The notes below the pieces were generated by a model. That model worked only from the letters and a program-made list of their open reading frames with translations, was not told the DNA's origin and ran no database searches. A stretch of 26,322 nucleotides of DNA, from the IMG/VR virus record IMGVR_UViG_3300046028_000823, positions 1-26,322 of that record; one strand, written 5' to 3'. Each line of letters begins with the position of its first letter. Position 1 is the stretch's first letter. The translations under genes and the position numbers were made by a program. Positions 12,718-20,597 of this stretch are shown piece by piece. This DNA is from a virus.

Positions 12718-12898
12718 TTGTTGCTCCTAGCAAATCTTGTGGGCATTGTTTTGTCGCCGTGCAAATCGGCGGCTGGCATTCAGGTGCAGTCCAATTTTGT
12801 GGGTCCATGCAGGGATAACGATAGAAGCCATCCTTGCTGATCACGAAGATGGCAACGATGGCACAGGCAAAGACCAGCCAAAACAGTTTTTCTTTCAT
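12710..12898 (-). CDS. Small cysteine-rich membrane-anchored protein (62 aa)
   Basis: A 62-residue protein. One membrane helix (residues about 5-20) is followed by a short outside domain with four Cys at 30, 41, 46 and 52 (FYRYPCMDPQNWTAPECQPP, then ICTATKQCP). I recall this YRYPC-x-DP-x-NW pattern from small proteins of marine phages, with no known function. The even number of Cys suggests two periplasmic disulphides. It is placed between the coiled-coil membrane protein and the holin candidate. Confidence 0.6.
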   Translation of the reverse strand: MKEKLFWLVFACAIVAIFVISKDGFYRYPCMDPQNWTAPECQPPICTATKQCPQDLLGATNG

Positions 12899-12908
12899 AT
12901 CATCATCC

Positions 12909-13409
12909 TTATTGCGCCAGTGGGTTATCTAAGGCGCGTTGCAGTTTGCCGTTTAGCCTGTCTTCCAACTCTTTCATATCTTGATCTTGCGACATTCTGA
13001 GTTGGTCGCGCCGTGTTTCAAAACGCTTTTCGGCATCGTCGATCAGCGTTCTAACCTTTTCCTCATTGGTTCTTACGGCATCTTCCGCCCGATCAACCTG
13101 TTTTTCAAGTTGGATGATGTCATCCTTTAGCCCGTTCTTGATGTCGCGGGCATAGTCCAAGGCTTCCTGCACCTTGGCATCCATCACTTCCATCTGTTGC
13201 TGATACGCGCCAAGGTCCATGCCAGCGACAGCCTCAACCTTTTGATACATGACAAAGCCGCCGTAAAGTGTGCCGCAGATGGTTGACAACATTGCCACAG
13301 CGGCAGCAATGGTTGCTGGTGTCATGCGGATGCCAAGGATAGAGAAAGCCTTATCCTTCAGGCCGTCGATCCCATCCAGTGCTTCGCCAAGGTCGCGTTC
13401 GGTTGTCAT
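12909..13409 (-). CDS. Membrane-anchored coiled-coil protein (166 aa)
   Basis: A 166-residue protein. A short N-terminal segment precedes one membrane helix (about 31-55) and then a long charged coiled coil (about 69-150, e.g. IQLEKQVDRAEDAVRTNEEK). The architecture, one membrane helix then a periplasmic coiled coil, is like that of an inner-membrane spanin, but it is longer than usual and no outer-membrane lipoprotein partner is found. Its ATG at 13409 overlaps the previous stop (ATGA). A scaffold or anchor for the exported proteins encoded upstream is another possibility. Confidence 0.55.
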   Translation of the reverse strand: MTTERDLGEALDGIDGLKDKAFSILGIRMTPATIAAAVAMLSTICGTLYGGFVMYQKVEAVAGMDLGAYQQQMEVMDAKVQEALDYARDIKNGLKDDIIQLEKQVDRAEDAVRTNEEKVRTLIDDAEKRFETRRDQLRMSQDQDMKELEDRLNGKLQRALDNPLAQ

Positions 13410-13810
13410 TGCTCAAAACTCATCTGTTCATCTTGCAATGCCTTCATCGCATCAAGTTCTTCTTGAAGTTGCTGAATTTCCAACCGCCGTTGTTGCAATT
13501 CCAAAAGATAAAGTTGGTTGCAGTCGATCCGCGATTTTGGCGCATTCAGCGGGATGACGATGCGGGCGAACAGGCCGATGTCTTTTGTCTGTGGTGATAG
13601 GTTGCTTCCACCTAAATTGTTGACGCCACCCATGACGCCCATTTCTAAGTTTGTGGAACCGCCGATAGCCATGCTGCAATCAAGTTCACCAGCACGGAAG
13701 CTGTCGCTTTGATACGTCATAGGCGATGAAGGCAACTGCAAAGCCAAAGAACTGCTGTCAGCCTGTGCTGCGCCGCCAAGCATGGCTAAGATGACAGCCA
13801 GCCGCTTCAT
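13406..13810 (-). CDS. Exported protein with C-terminal coiled coil (134 aa)
   Basis: A 134-residue protein with a clear signal peptide (MKRLAVILAMLGGAAQA, probable cleavage before DSS). The mature part has a Ser/Gly/Asn-rich strand region with two Cys (ELDCSMAIG near 45 and IDCNQLYLL near 97). A Gln/Glu/Leu-rich coiled coil (about 101-125) ends it. No family is recognised. It is coupled by 4-nt overlaps to both neighbours and is the last of five consecutive exported or membrane proteins. The coiled coil could pair with that of the 12909-13409 protein. Confidence 0.6.
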   Translation of the reverse strand: MKRLAVILAMLGGAAQADSSSLALQLPSSPMTYQSDSFRAGELDCSMAIGGSTNLEMGVMGGVNNLGGSNLSPQTKDIGLFARIVIPLNAPKSRIDCNQLYLLELQQRRLEIQQLQEELDAMKALQDEQMSFEQ

Positions 13811-14190
13811 GCCTTTTCACCATCCAGACGCGAACAGATGCGCGATGAAACGATGGCGTTATCTTCTTGCCCAGCCCGCAGCATGGATGTGGTGCAGACG
13901 TAAACCACACGCTGCACATCGGTTTGCCTAATATAGATTTCAAAGGCTTTTCTGGCCCCTGATGGAACGTGCATCACACGCTGTGCCGATGCGAAGGCAA
14001 TAGGTTGCCATTTTGCATCAAACACGCCGACAGCAAAATATTCAACATCGTCACGCGCATTAAACAGCGATAGATCAGCTTGCATGATTTCTGGCACAGA
14101 AGATGAATGCAGCTTTGGATAAGCTGGCGTCATCTCATGCGCCGCAACCGCAGTTGACATAAAGATCAACGCTGATGCCATCCGTATCAT
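13807..14190 (-). CDS. Exported protein resembling a single pilus-chaperone-type Ig domain (127 aa)
   Basis: A 127-residue protein with a signal peptide (residues 1-17, MIRMASALIFMSTAVAA). The mature part, about 110 residues, is strand-rich: ADLSLFNARDDVEYFAVGVF (38-57), then a RVMHVPSGARKAFEIYI segment (71-87) and VQRVVYVCTTSM (92-103). The order of an N-x-x-x-x strand, a VPSGA-x-K turn and edge strands resembles the N-terminal domain of PapD-like chaperones, but the similarity is weak and the second domain is missing. Cys99 and Cys119 could bond. The ATG at 14190 overlaps the upstream stop (ATGA). It is encoded directly after a pilin-like protein. Confidence 0.5.
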   Translation of the reverse strand: MIRMASALIFMSTAVAAHEMTPAYPKLHSSSVPEIMQADLSLFNARDDVEYFAVGVFDAKWQPIAFASAQRVMHVPSGARKAFEIYIRQTDVQRVVYVCTTSMLRAGQEDNAIVSSRICSRLDGEKA

Positions 14191-14681
14191 TTTGCGATGC
14201 ACTCAGCTTGAATGATGGCGCGATAGGTTCCCGCAGGAAAGGCTTTGTTGAATCCATATTCGGCGGTTGAATCGACCTTGAAGAAGGTTGTGCCAGCGGT
14301 GGTTAGGTCAAACTCAGTGGTGGCATCATATTCAACTTTGTCGGCATCATAGGCCGACATATCAGGGTCAGAGACGTTTGATACAGATGTGCCGCCTGTC
14401 CATGTGACAGTATCAATCAAGGTTGGGCTGGTTGAAAACGCTGTGGGATGCGTGATGCGGGCAATGTAATAGCCAGCCAGCGCAACATCATATCGGATGC
14501 TTGGCGTAACACCGCCATCAGCAGGGCTGGCACTCAGTTTGCTTGGCGTAGGGTTGCCATAGACGCCTGTGCGGTCGGTGCGGATGATGCACTTGGCCTG
14601 AACATTGCCTTCGATCTGGACGTTATCAGCCAGCGCGATTTGCGGCAGCAAGGCCAGTGCAATGATTGCAAGATGTTTCAT
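14187..14681 (-). CDS. Exported pilin-like / spore-coat-U-like protein (164 aa)
   Basis: A 164-residue protein with a signal peptide (MKHLAIIALALLPQIALA, cleavage before DNV). The mature protein is strand-rich, with Cys31 in an early strand (QAKCIIR) and Cys161 in the last strand (FPAGTYRAIIQAECIAK). A Cys in the first strand and a PAGTY-type last strand are typical of fimbrial and SCPU/spore-coat-U subunits. However, in classic pilins both Cys lie in the N-terminal half, so this is only resemblance. The ATG at 14681 has AAGGAC 7 nt upstream. It is 10 nt after the preceding gene and coupled to the chaperone-like gene. Confidence 0.5.
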   Translation of the reverse strand: MKHLAIIALALLPQIALADNVQIEGNVQAKCIIRTDRTGVYGNPTPSKLSASPADGGVTPSIRYDVALAGYYIARITHPTAFSTSPTLIDTVTWTGGTSVSNVSDPDMSAYDADKVEYDATTEFDLTTAGTTFFKVDSTAEYGFNKAFPAGTYRAIIQAECIAK

Positions 14682-14691
14682 GTCAACGTCC

Positions 14692-15561
14692 TTACTGATA
14701 TTGCAGATCAATCATCTGCTCATGCAGCACTTGCTGCGCTAGGCCATTCCGCAGCCCACGGCGGTTTTCTGGCAGTTTGCCATCGACCAGCATAGGTGCA
14801 TCCGCGTAAGAGCCGCCGTCTATGCTGGCGGCATAATAGGCATCCACACCAGCAGTATAACCCATCGCAGCCAGAATAGCATCCTGCGAAATGCCATTGG
14901 CTAAAGCCAGCGCATTCTTGGATGCAGCTAGGCCACGCTCTAGCCTTGCTTTGCGTTCTTTGTCATCGCTTTGATCTTCTTTGGCTGCTTCTTCGTCTTT
15001 GTATTCTTGATCAGTTTTCTGGGTTGCGATGCGGTATGCGTCATCTTCCAAGGCATCATAGCTTGCCTGTTCTTCGACAGTCACGGGCGGTGTTGGCGCA
15101 AGATAGCCATCGCATGATGGGCTAGATTGCGGGTTGGCGCATTGGTCAACACGATAGGCATAGATCACAGACGCATCCGAAATCGTGCCTTCGCCTTCGA
15201 CCTCAATTGAGCCGATGCCCCAATACTCCAATGGGATGTTAGAAACTGGAATGCCTCTGGTGATGGTGTTGCCAGCAAGGCCAGACCAATCATCTGTCTC
15301 ACGAAAAATGTAACCGCTGCCCAACGCGTTTTCGTTTTGCACATGGACCAAGGCATCTGCGGCTGGGTCCTTGCCGATGGTGTAGCGGTAGTAAACGCCA
15401 GTGACATCTAGGCCAACCACATCTGGCATGATGTTCACCATGTCCCACGTTATGCCACTGGATGCAGCGTTTCCGCTTGTGCCGTAGGTGTAGGGGTCAG
15501 AGTGCGATAAGGAGGCCCAAGACGCCAAGCAAAGCGCCAATGCCCATCTTTGTTTTACCAT
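14692..15561 (-). CDS. Exported protein with charged coiled-coil middle (289 aa)
   Basis: A 289-residue protein with a signal peptide (MVKQRWALALCLASWASLSHS, cleavage before DPY). Residues 22-140 are strand-rich and end in a Cys pair (DQCANPQSSPSCDGY, Cys131/Cys140). Residues about 150-210 are a highly charged helical coiled coil. A Gly/Ala-rich helical tail ends with QQVLHEQMIDLQYQ. No family is recognised with confidence. The ATG at 15561 has AGGGG about 7 nt upstream. Its first 65 nt, coding exactly the signal peptide, overlap the end of the upstream gene in another frame. Confidence 0.6.
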   Translation of the reverse strand: MVKQRWALALCLASWASLSHSDPYTYGTSGNAASSGITWDMVNIMPDVVGLDVTGVYYRYTIGKDPAADALVHVQNENALGSGYIFRETDDWSGLAGNTITRGIPVSNIPLEYWGIGSIEVEGEGTISDASVIYAYRVDQCANPQSSPSCDGYLAPTPPVTVEEQASYDALEDDAYRIATQKTDQEYKDEEAAKEDQSDDKERKARLERGLAASKNALALANGISQDAILAAMGYTAGVDAYYAASIDGGSYADAPMLVDGKLPENRRGLRNGLAQQVLHEQMIDLQYQ

Positions 15562-16093
15562 CAATGCGCCCCTTCTGGTTGCCTTCTGCGCGGTCTGGGT
15601 CGGCTTCCCACGCCGCCTTGGCTTCCTCGCCGATCATGCCATCGTAGGGGCATGGTGTGCCAGCATCGAGCATGGATTGGAAAACCCGTTCATCTTGGCA
15701 CATGGTTGAAACTGCGGCGACCTTCATGCCCATATCGTAAAGGGCTTTAGCGTTTTTCAGCATTTCGCAGTTCATGTCTCTGACAGTCTTGCCAGCGGAC
15801 AGGCCAAGGATTTGCGTCTGCACTGCACCAGCGATGCCAACTGTGCAGAGATCGTTTCCGTTGCCCGCGCTGAACTGTGGCGAAACCGCCGTTGGCGGGG
15901 GCGAAATCACAGTGGTGGTCATCTCGCCTGTAGTGTTCACAGAGCCGTCAGAGCCTGACCAAGTGCAGATGTAGCCTTCGGGGCATTGCACGTCAGGAAC
16001 AGTCTGTGGATGTGCGATGGCAGCGGCAAGCAAAAAGCCCAGAACAATAATGCAGATCACTATGACCTGATCTTTGTCTGGCTTCAGTTTCAT
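15497..16093 (-). CDS. Cysteine-rich periplasmic protein anchored at both ends (198 aa)
   Basis: A 198-residue protein. A hydrophobic segment (about 9-29) is followed by a Thr/Ser/Pro-rich stretch with Cys37 and Cys43. A helical domain follows with four Cys (CTVGIAG at 83, MNCEMLKNAKALYDMGMKVA with Cys109, MCQDERVFQSMLDAGTPCP with Cys132 and Cys148). A second hydrophobic helix (about 183-198) ends the protein. By memory the MCQDERVFxxMxxAGTPCPxxGxIG pattern occurs in phage proteins of unknown function. Both hydrophobic ends suggest that the central part sits in the periplasm. The start is coupled to the upstream stop (ATGA). Confidence 0.6.
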   Translation of the reverse strand: MKLKPDKDQVIVICIIVLGFLLAAAIAHPQTVPDVQCPEGYICTWSGSDGSVNTTGEMTTTVISPPPTAVSPQFSAGNGNDLCTVGIAGAVQTQILGLSAGKTVRDMNCEMLKNAKALYDMGMKVAAVSTMCQDERVFQSMLDAGTPCPYDGMIGEEAKAAWEADPDRAEGNQKGRIDGKTKMGIGALLGVLGLLIAL

Positions 16094-16323
16094 TTTCTCA
16101 GCACACCTTCGATTGTGTCCAGCTTCTCGAAGATGCGGCGGAAGTTTTCGCGCATCTCTTTGAACTCTTTATCGTGGGCTTCCTTGTTGGACTCATGCAC
16201 AGCTTGCAGCACGGCGATCTGGGTCGCGTGGGTTTGCTGGGTCCGATACATGAATAAAACGCCAGCCAATATCGGCGCGACGATCCATTGCATGGTGGCT
16301 TGGATTACATCCAGAAGTTCCAT
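16090..16323 (-). CDS. Small membrane protein with coiled-coil tail (77 aa)
   Basis: A 77-residue protein with one membrane helix (about 9-26, ATMQWIVAPILAGVLFMY) followed by a charged coiled coil to the end (HESNKEAHDKEFKEMRENFR). This layout is common among phage holin-like and XhlA-like accessory lysis proteins. It lies between the fibre-associated gene (3-nt gap) and the exported-protein block. It could be a second holin, an antiholin or an anchor for the block. Confidence 0.5.
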   Translation of the reverse strand: MELLDVIQATMQWIVAPILAGVLFMYRTQQTHATQIAVLQAVHESNKEAHDKEFKEMRENFRRIFEKLDTIEGVLRK

Positions 16324-16326
16324 GCT

Positions 16327-16644
16327 TTATGCCTCTGGATAGGGAAAGCGGGCCTTGATCTCTGCGACCTTGGCTTGCCATTCTTCAACAGTTGCTTCGC
16401 CGCGCTGGGCTTTGAAGAACAGCGGGTCGGCTTCCTTGGTATAGGCTGCTGAACGCTGGGCTTCTTGCTCTTGCTGTGACGGCGCGTAAGGCGGAGGCTC
16501 GCTGAACGTCGAGCCATCGTAAAGCCAATTCGGACCTACGCCATCTGGCAGCAAAACCCAACCCTGCTCTGCCGCAAAGTCTGCTTCTGCTAAGACAGCA
16601 TTAACGACAACGCCATCTTCGATCACGCCATAATTGCTTACCAT
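16327..16644 (-). CDS. Tail fibre-associated protein (105 aa)
   Basis: A 105-residue protein. Its N-terminal domain (NYGVIEDGVVVNAVLAEADF, then GWVLLPDGVGPNWLYDGSTF) matches the small domain seen in phage fibre-assembly or fibre-tip proteins, where G-x-x-W-x-Y-D-x-x-x-F is typical. The C-terminal half is helical (EEWQAKVAEIKARFPYPEA). It directly follows the fibre gene and overlaps its stop, with GAGG about 8 nt upstream of the ATG at 16644. It is likely a fibre chaperone or accessory. Confidence 0.6.
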   Translation of the reverse strand: MVSNYGVIEDGVVVNAVLAEADFAAEQGWVLLPDGVGPNWLYDGSTFSEPPPYAPSQQEQEAQRSAAYTKEADPLFFKAQRGEATVEEWQAKVAEIKARFPYPEA

Positions 16645-17921
16645 GTGTAAACCTCACAATATCCTGCTGCACCAGCGCCACCAGCGCCACCAGAAAAGCC
16701 CGTGCGTGTGGTCCCACCTGCACCACCACCGCCACCGGGGAATGCACCCGCACCGCCAGCGCCGCCATTTGTTGTTTGTGCTGAACCACCACCGCCGCCG
16801 CCACATCCCGCAGACGTAGCCGCGCCACCAGCCGTTGGTGCGCCAGCAGACGATGTTCCGGCAGAACCTACGCCAGTTGCAAGCCCTGACTGGCCCCCAA
16901 GCCCGCCTGCAAACAATACGTTTCCGCTGCTTTCCCACCCGCTACCGCCACCGCCACCGCCACCCAAGATAGATTGCGAACCTGTAGAGCCTAAGGTAGA
17001 AGACCCGCCTCCGCCGTAATAGCTTAGGCTACTACCGCCCACGCCAGCCAGAAGCCCTACATTCGCCGATGTACTGGATGTTATCCCTTGGGCGCTGCCA
17101 CCAGTTGAACCTCCAAATGCACCACCAGTACCACCATTAGCAGTTACAAGAGTTCCGAAGGATGTTTGTCCACCAGCAACACCTACTGTCGCAGAAGCCC
17201 CGCCAGTTCCAGCCGCACCAATCGTGACAGAAACAGTGGATGCTAGTTCACTGGCATAGAAAAACTTTTCGTAAAAAGCGCCGCCGCCGCCACCGCTACC
17301 GCCACTTTTGCTCGTAGATACAGCACCAACTGTTCCACCAGCACCGCCTCCACCCGCACCCCAAACACGCACAAGCACCAGTGATGCCCCAGATGGCTTG
17401 GTCCATGTGCCAGAGGATGTGAAGGTTTGTTTGTTGACTGCCCCGCCATTAGCCAAAACAAATGCGGTAGTCGCTAGTTGTGTCGTATTAGTGCCAACGC
17501 TTGCAGTCGGCGCAGTAGGCACACCTGTCAGCGCAGGGCCAGCCAATGCAGCCTTTGCATTAAGCTGCGTCTGGATGGCAGAGGTGACGCCCGTGACATA
17601 TCCTAGTTCAACCGCTGTAGTAGCAAGGCCAGCCAACTTGTTTATCTCAGTGCCTGTTGCCGTAACTTCAACACCGCCGACAATCGGGAAAAACTGATCA
17701 CTGGTCTGGTTCAGTTTTGCCACGCTGATCCAAGCATCGTTTGCTTCGGCGCGAATTTTCAAAATGCCGTTGGTTGAGTCATACCACCATTGGTTTGCGT
17801 AGGTGGTAGCTGGTGCAGATGCGCCACTGTTGTTCGACGCAATCGCCAGCAACGCTGCGTTGATGTCGGCCCGAACGTTCGCTGCGGTGTCATTCCCAAT
17901 CACATAGTCATGCTGTGACAT
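16638..17921 (-). CDS. Glycine-rich tail fibre / receptor-binding protein
   Basis: A 427-residue protein. The N-terminus (residues about 1-60) has the YVIGNDTAANVRADINAALL and WWYDSTNGILKIR patterns typical of phage fibre attachment modules. The middle (about 85-170) has fibre repeats such as EINKLAGL and AALAGPALTGVPTAPTASVG. From about 190 there is a TFTSSGTWTKPSG strand followed by a long Gly-rich region with many GGGG runs to the end, as in glycine-rich adhesins that bind cell-surface receptors. ATG codons at 17924 and 17921 both follow AAGGAA; I use 17921 on spacing. It should be the host-range determinant. Confidence 0.8.
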   Translation of the reverse strand: MSQHDYVIGNDTAANVRADINAALLAIASNNSGASAPATTYANQWWYDSTNGILKIRAEANDAWISVAKLNQTSDQFFPIVGGVEVTATGTEINKLAGLATTAVELGYVTGVTSAIQTQLNAKAALAGPALTGVPTAPTASVGTNTTQLATTAFVLANGGAVNKQTFTSSGTWTKPSGASLVLVRVWGAGGGGAGGTVGAVSTSKSGGSGGGGGAFYEKFFYASELASTVSVTIGAAGTGGASATVGVAGGQTSFGTLVTANGGTGGAFGGSTGGSAQGITSSTSANVGLLAGVGGSSLSYYGGGGSSTLGSTGSQSILGGGGGGGSGWESSGNVLFAGGLGGQSGLATGVGSAGTSSAGAPTAGGAATSAGCGGGGGGSAQTTNGGAGGAGAFPGGGGGAGGTTRTGFSGGAGGAGAAGYCEVYTW

Positions 17922-17930
17922 CATGTTTCC

Positions 17931-20597
17931 TTATGCATAGTTGCCAGTGGCACTCAGTTCACTGATAGCGGGAGAAATCCCAGCAGCGTCTGAGTGCAAT
18001 TCTACCTTAAACCGCAGCCCGCGACCATATATATTTGCCGCACGGATTTTTGTCCATGCCGACCATGTTGGCGAACCAGAAGGATTGTCGTTTGTTGTCG
18101 AAACATAGGCGATCACGTTGGTGTCATTGAAGTCTGCACCCCCCGTGAGTGCATCCCAAAGGCCTGATAAAACGTCAATATCTCCAGCCAGATCGTCCCA
18201 CAGGCCGTTGGTTGTATCAAACCGCCGTGTGACCATATCAACAGTGATGAAGCCTTGTTCCGCCACTGTGCGGTCGATGACGTTGGCAAAGTAATATGTG
18301 CCGCTTGTATTGACATAACTAATGCCAAGCGCATCCCATTGGCCTGTTAAGCTGTCAATGTTGCCAGTTATGCTGTCAAAGTTTGCAACTGTGCCAAGCC
18401 TAATTTCACCATCTTGCAAAACAACGTCTGTTTTTGTGCCAGTGAATGTCGGGTTTTCCGTCACTGTGACAACAGTGGCGCGGGCTGTGATGACATCCGC
18501 AGAGACAACAACAGTTGTGGCGTTGATGGATTGAACGCCTGTTTTATCGACGGCCTTGATAAGATACGAACCAGCCTTAGCTGGCACGTTGGATTCGGTC
18601 GAAGGCCGCGCAACTTTTTCAACATAGGTGACTGATCCAGCCCACGTTGCGCCTGTTGTTTCTGACGCATGGCGGATGATGTAATAGGACAAATCAAGAT
18701 CAGGCACGGCTGTCCATGACAGGTTGATCGTATCGCCGTTAACCTCTGCCGCAAAGCCTGTCACGTCCTGCGGCGGTTGCGAAAGCCCTTCAACTTTGTA
18801 GTTCGACCGCGTTGTGTATTCGCCCTTGAGTCCAAGACCACTAACCGCCCTGACCCTAAAGTCATAAGTCCCATCTTCAATGTCGTTGACTTGGAATTGC
18901 CCAAGTTCGCCATATCCACCATCAAGCCAAGCAGTGTCAGCAGATTTCTTAAACTCAACCTGAACATAGTCGATCAGTTCAGATTGGGATGACGTTGTGT
19001 TCAGCGACACAACATTGGTCAGCTTTTCGTGATAGACAACCAGCGCATCTGACACAGATAGGCCAAGCGTTGGCACATAATATGCTGACGGCAAGTTTGT
19101 GTTGTTTGAGATAATGGCGCTTTCTTCAGCGGTCCAATCAAAAGCCGCTTCGCTGGTTTCACGCAGTTCAAGATTAACCCGCAGATCACCAGCGTCTTGG
19201 TTTGCGTAAAACCGCCAGCCGATCACCTCAAACTCTTTTGCCGTCCATCCATAGCGGCTGTTCGTGAAGGCAACGATGTCGCCAACCTGAACTTCAAAAC
19301 CAGCCATGCCAAATTCGGCGGAAAGCGTCATCTGTTCCCGCCCACGGAATAGCGTCAGCTTTGAAATTCGCTGTGCGCTGGATGACGATGTAGTGAACGG
19401 CAAAGCCAAATCAATCGGGCTGTCAACGCTGTTGTCTTCAGCCAAGAATGTCGCGCTGGTCAGCTTGGGATAATCAACTGTGATATAGCTTTGCGCCGCA
19501 TCGTTAAATGTGCCGACCACAGAGTTGAAGATTGATCCCATCGACTGCCGTGTTTGCAGCGAGATAGGCCCACGCAGATCATCTAGCGTGAATGTCTTAA
19601 CTGGTGGCGTGTAGTAGCCAACCTTTAGCTGCCAATCACCTTGTCCCCAGAATGTTGTGCCAGCGCAACAGGTCATCATTTGCTGCAAGATGTCGTTTGG
19701 CGTTTGTTCAGCATTGATGACGCCATTCATGGTATAGCGTTTTTCAGTGCCGCCAGCCGCCAGCGTTATGTTTTCATCGCATACGTTAGCCGATGCAGAG
19801 AATGTTGTGTTATTCACCGCAGCATCGCCAAGCCCACGGCTATCTGTAATGTAATCACGGATGCACAAAGCCGCGTTGGCTGAAAATGCCGTTGTGGTTG
19901 TGCGCGGGTCATAGACCTTCTTGCCCTGCACCATTGCCGTAAACAGCGGAACACCATTCGGGAAAACGTCCTGATTGTATTCAAGACGGATATAAAGATA
20001 GGCCAGACCATTGCCGACAAAGTTGCTGTCGATCTGTGCGCTTTCTGCCAACAGCAATGCAGGGGCAGTTGTCTGGCTTCCCGTGTATTTGACAATCCTA
20101 ATCTTGCTGGCCCATGATTGCGAAGTGACGTAGCCGCTGCCGTCTATCGTCGCAATCTGATCGTCGATGTAAATGTCGCCAATGGCGTTAACTTCATGCC
20201 CAGCCAGCGTCAGGATCATGTGTAGATAATTATTGTTGGCCCCTGTCGATTCCATGTAGGTGATCGTTCCGCCTTTGCGGACAGTGCCATAGACGTAATC
20301 ATGCGGTGCTGCGGCTGATCTGGCATTAACCAACGTGCCTTGGCTGCTCATGCTGTCGGCTGGCGATGATGGCTTTGGCGATAGGGCTTTGACAGCCCAC
20401 GATGTCACCAATGTGGTGGCAATAAAGCCAACAGCATATGCACCGACCGCCAAAGATGCTCCAAGCACTGTGACAGTGGTTGCAGCCGTTGCCGCCGATC
20501 CAAGGATAGCCGCGCCAATCGTAACTGGATCACGGGGCGCAACAGCCCAAATTGACAGGCTTGTGGTTCCAAGCAGCAGCTTTTTCAGAGGCGTCAT
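17931..20597 (-). CDS. Tail-tip host-specificity protein, J-like (888 aa)
   Basis: An 888-residue tail-tip protein. Residues about 25-72 are very hydrophobic (ILGSAATAATTVTVLGASLA, then VGAYAVGFIATTLV), as in tip proteins that meet the membrane. Residues about 100-480 form the J-type hub: DYVYGTVRKGG, a TPNDILQQMMTCC segment, then GFEVQVGDIV near 433. Two fibronectin-III-like domains follow (about 510-600 and 605-695). The C-terminus (about 735-830) has WD-L-GDID-L-GLWDAL-type repeats and ends in a strand-rich module. It overlaps the peptidase gene (ATGA). Expected to attach the tail to the host and carry side fibres. Confidence 0.85.
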   Translation of the reverse strand: MTPLKKLLLGTTSLSIWAVAPRDPVTIGAAILGSAATAATTVTVLGASLAVGAYAVGFIATTLVTSWAVKALSPKPSSPADSMSSQGTLVNARSAAAPHDYVYGTVRKGGTITYMESTGANNNYLHMILTLAGHEVNAIGDIYIDDQIATIDGSGYVTSQSWASKIRIVKYTGSQTTAPALLLAESAQIDSNFVGNGLAYLYIRLEYNQDVFPNGVPLFTAMVQGKKVYDPRTTTTAFSANAALCIRDYITDSRGLGDAAVNNTTFSASANVCDENITLAAGGTEKRYTMNGVINAEQTPNDILQQMMTCCAGTTFWGQGDWQLKVGYYTPPVKTFTLDDLRGPISLQTRQSMGSIFNSVVGTFNDAAQSYITVDYPKLTSATFLAEDNSVDSPIDLALPFTTSSSSAQRISKLTLFRGREQMTLSAEFGMAGFEVQVGDIVAFTNSRYGWTAKEFEVIGWRFYANQDAGDLRVNLELRETSEAAFDWTAEESAIISNNTNLPSAYYVPTLGLSVSDALVVYHEKLTNVVSLNTTSSQSELIDYVQVEFKKSADTAWLDGGYGELGQFQVNDIEDGTYDFRVRAVSGLGLKGEYTTRSNYKVEGLSQPPQDVTGFAAEVNGDTINLSWTAVPDLDLSYYIIRHASETTGATWAGSVTYVEKVARPSTESNVPAKAGSYLIKAVDKTGVQSINATTVVVSADVITARATVVTVTENPTFTGTKTDVVLQDGEIRLGTVANFDSITGNIDSLTGQWDALGISYVNTSGTYYFANVIDRTVAEQGFITVDMVTRRFDTTNGLWDDLAGDIDVLSGLWDALTGGADFNDTNVIAYVSTTNDNPSGSPTWSAWTKIRAANIYGRGLRFKVELHSDAAGISPAISELSATGNYA

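Noticed and set aside
13406-13810. Possible outer-membrane spanin
   Set aside because: The signal peptide has no lipobox cysteine, so it is listed as an exported protein only.
16634-17019. Plus-strand frames rich in Pro and His opposite the fibre gene
   Set aside because: They are antisense shadows of the Gly-rich coding region; GGN codons read as Pro or Thr on the other strand.
16700-17350. CCACC/GCCGCC short repeats resembling a CRISPR or minisatellite
   Set aside because: They are irregular Gly-codon repeats in the fibre gene, with no spacers or fixed unit length.
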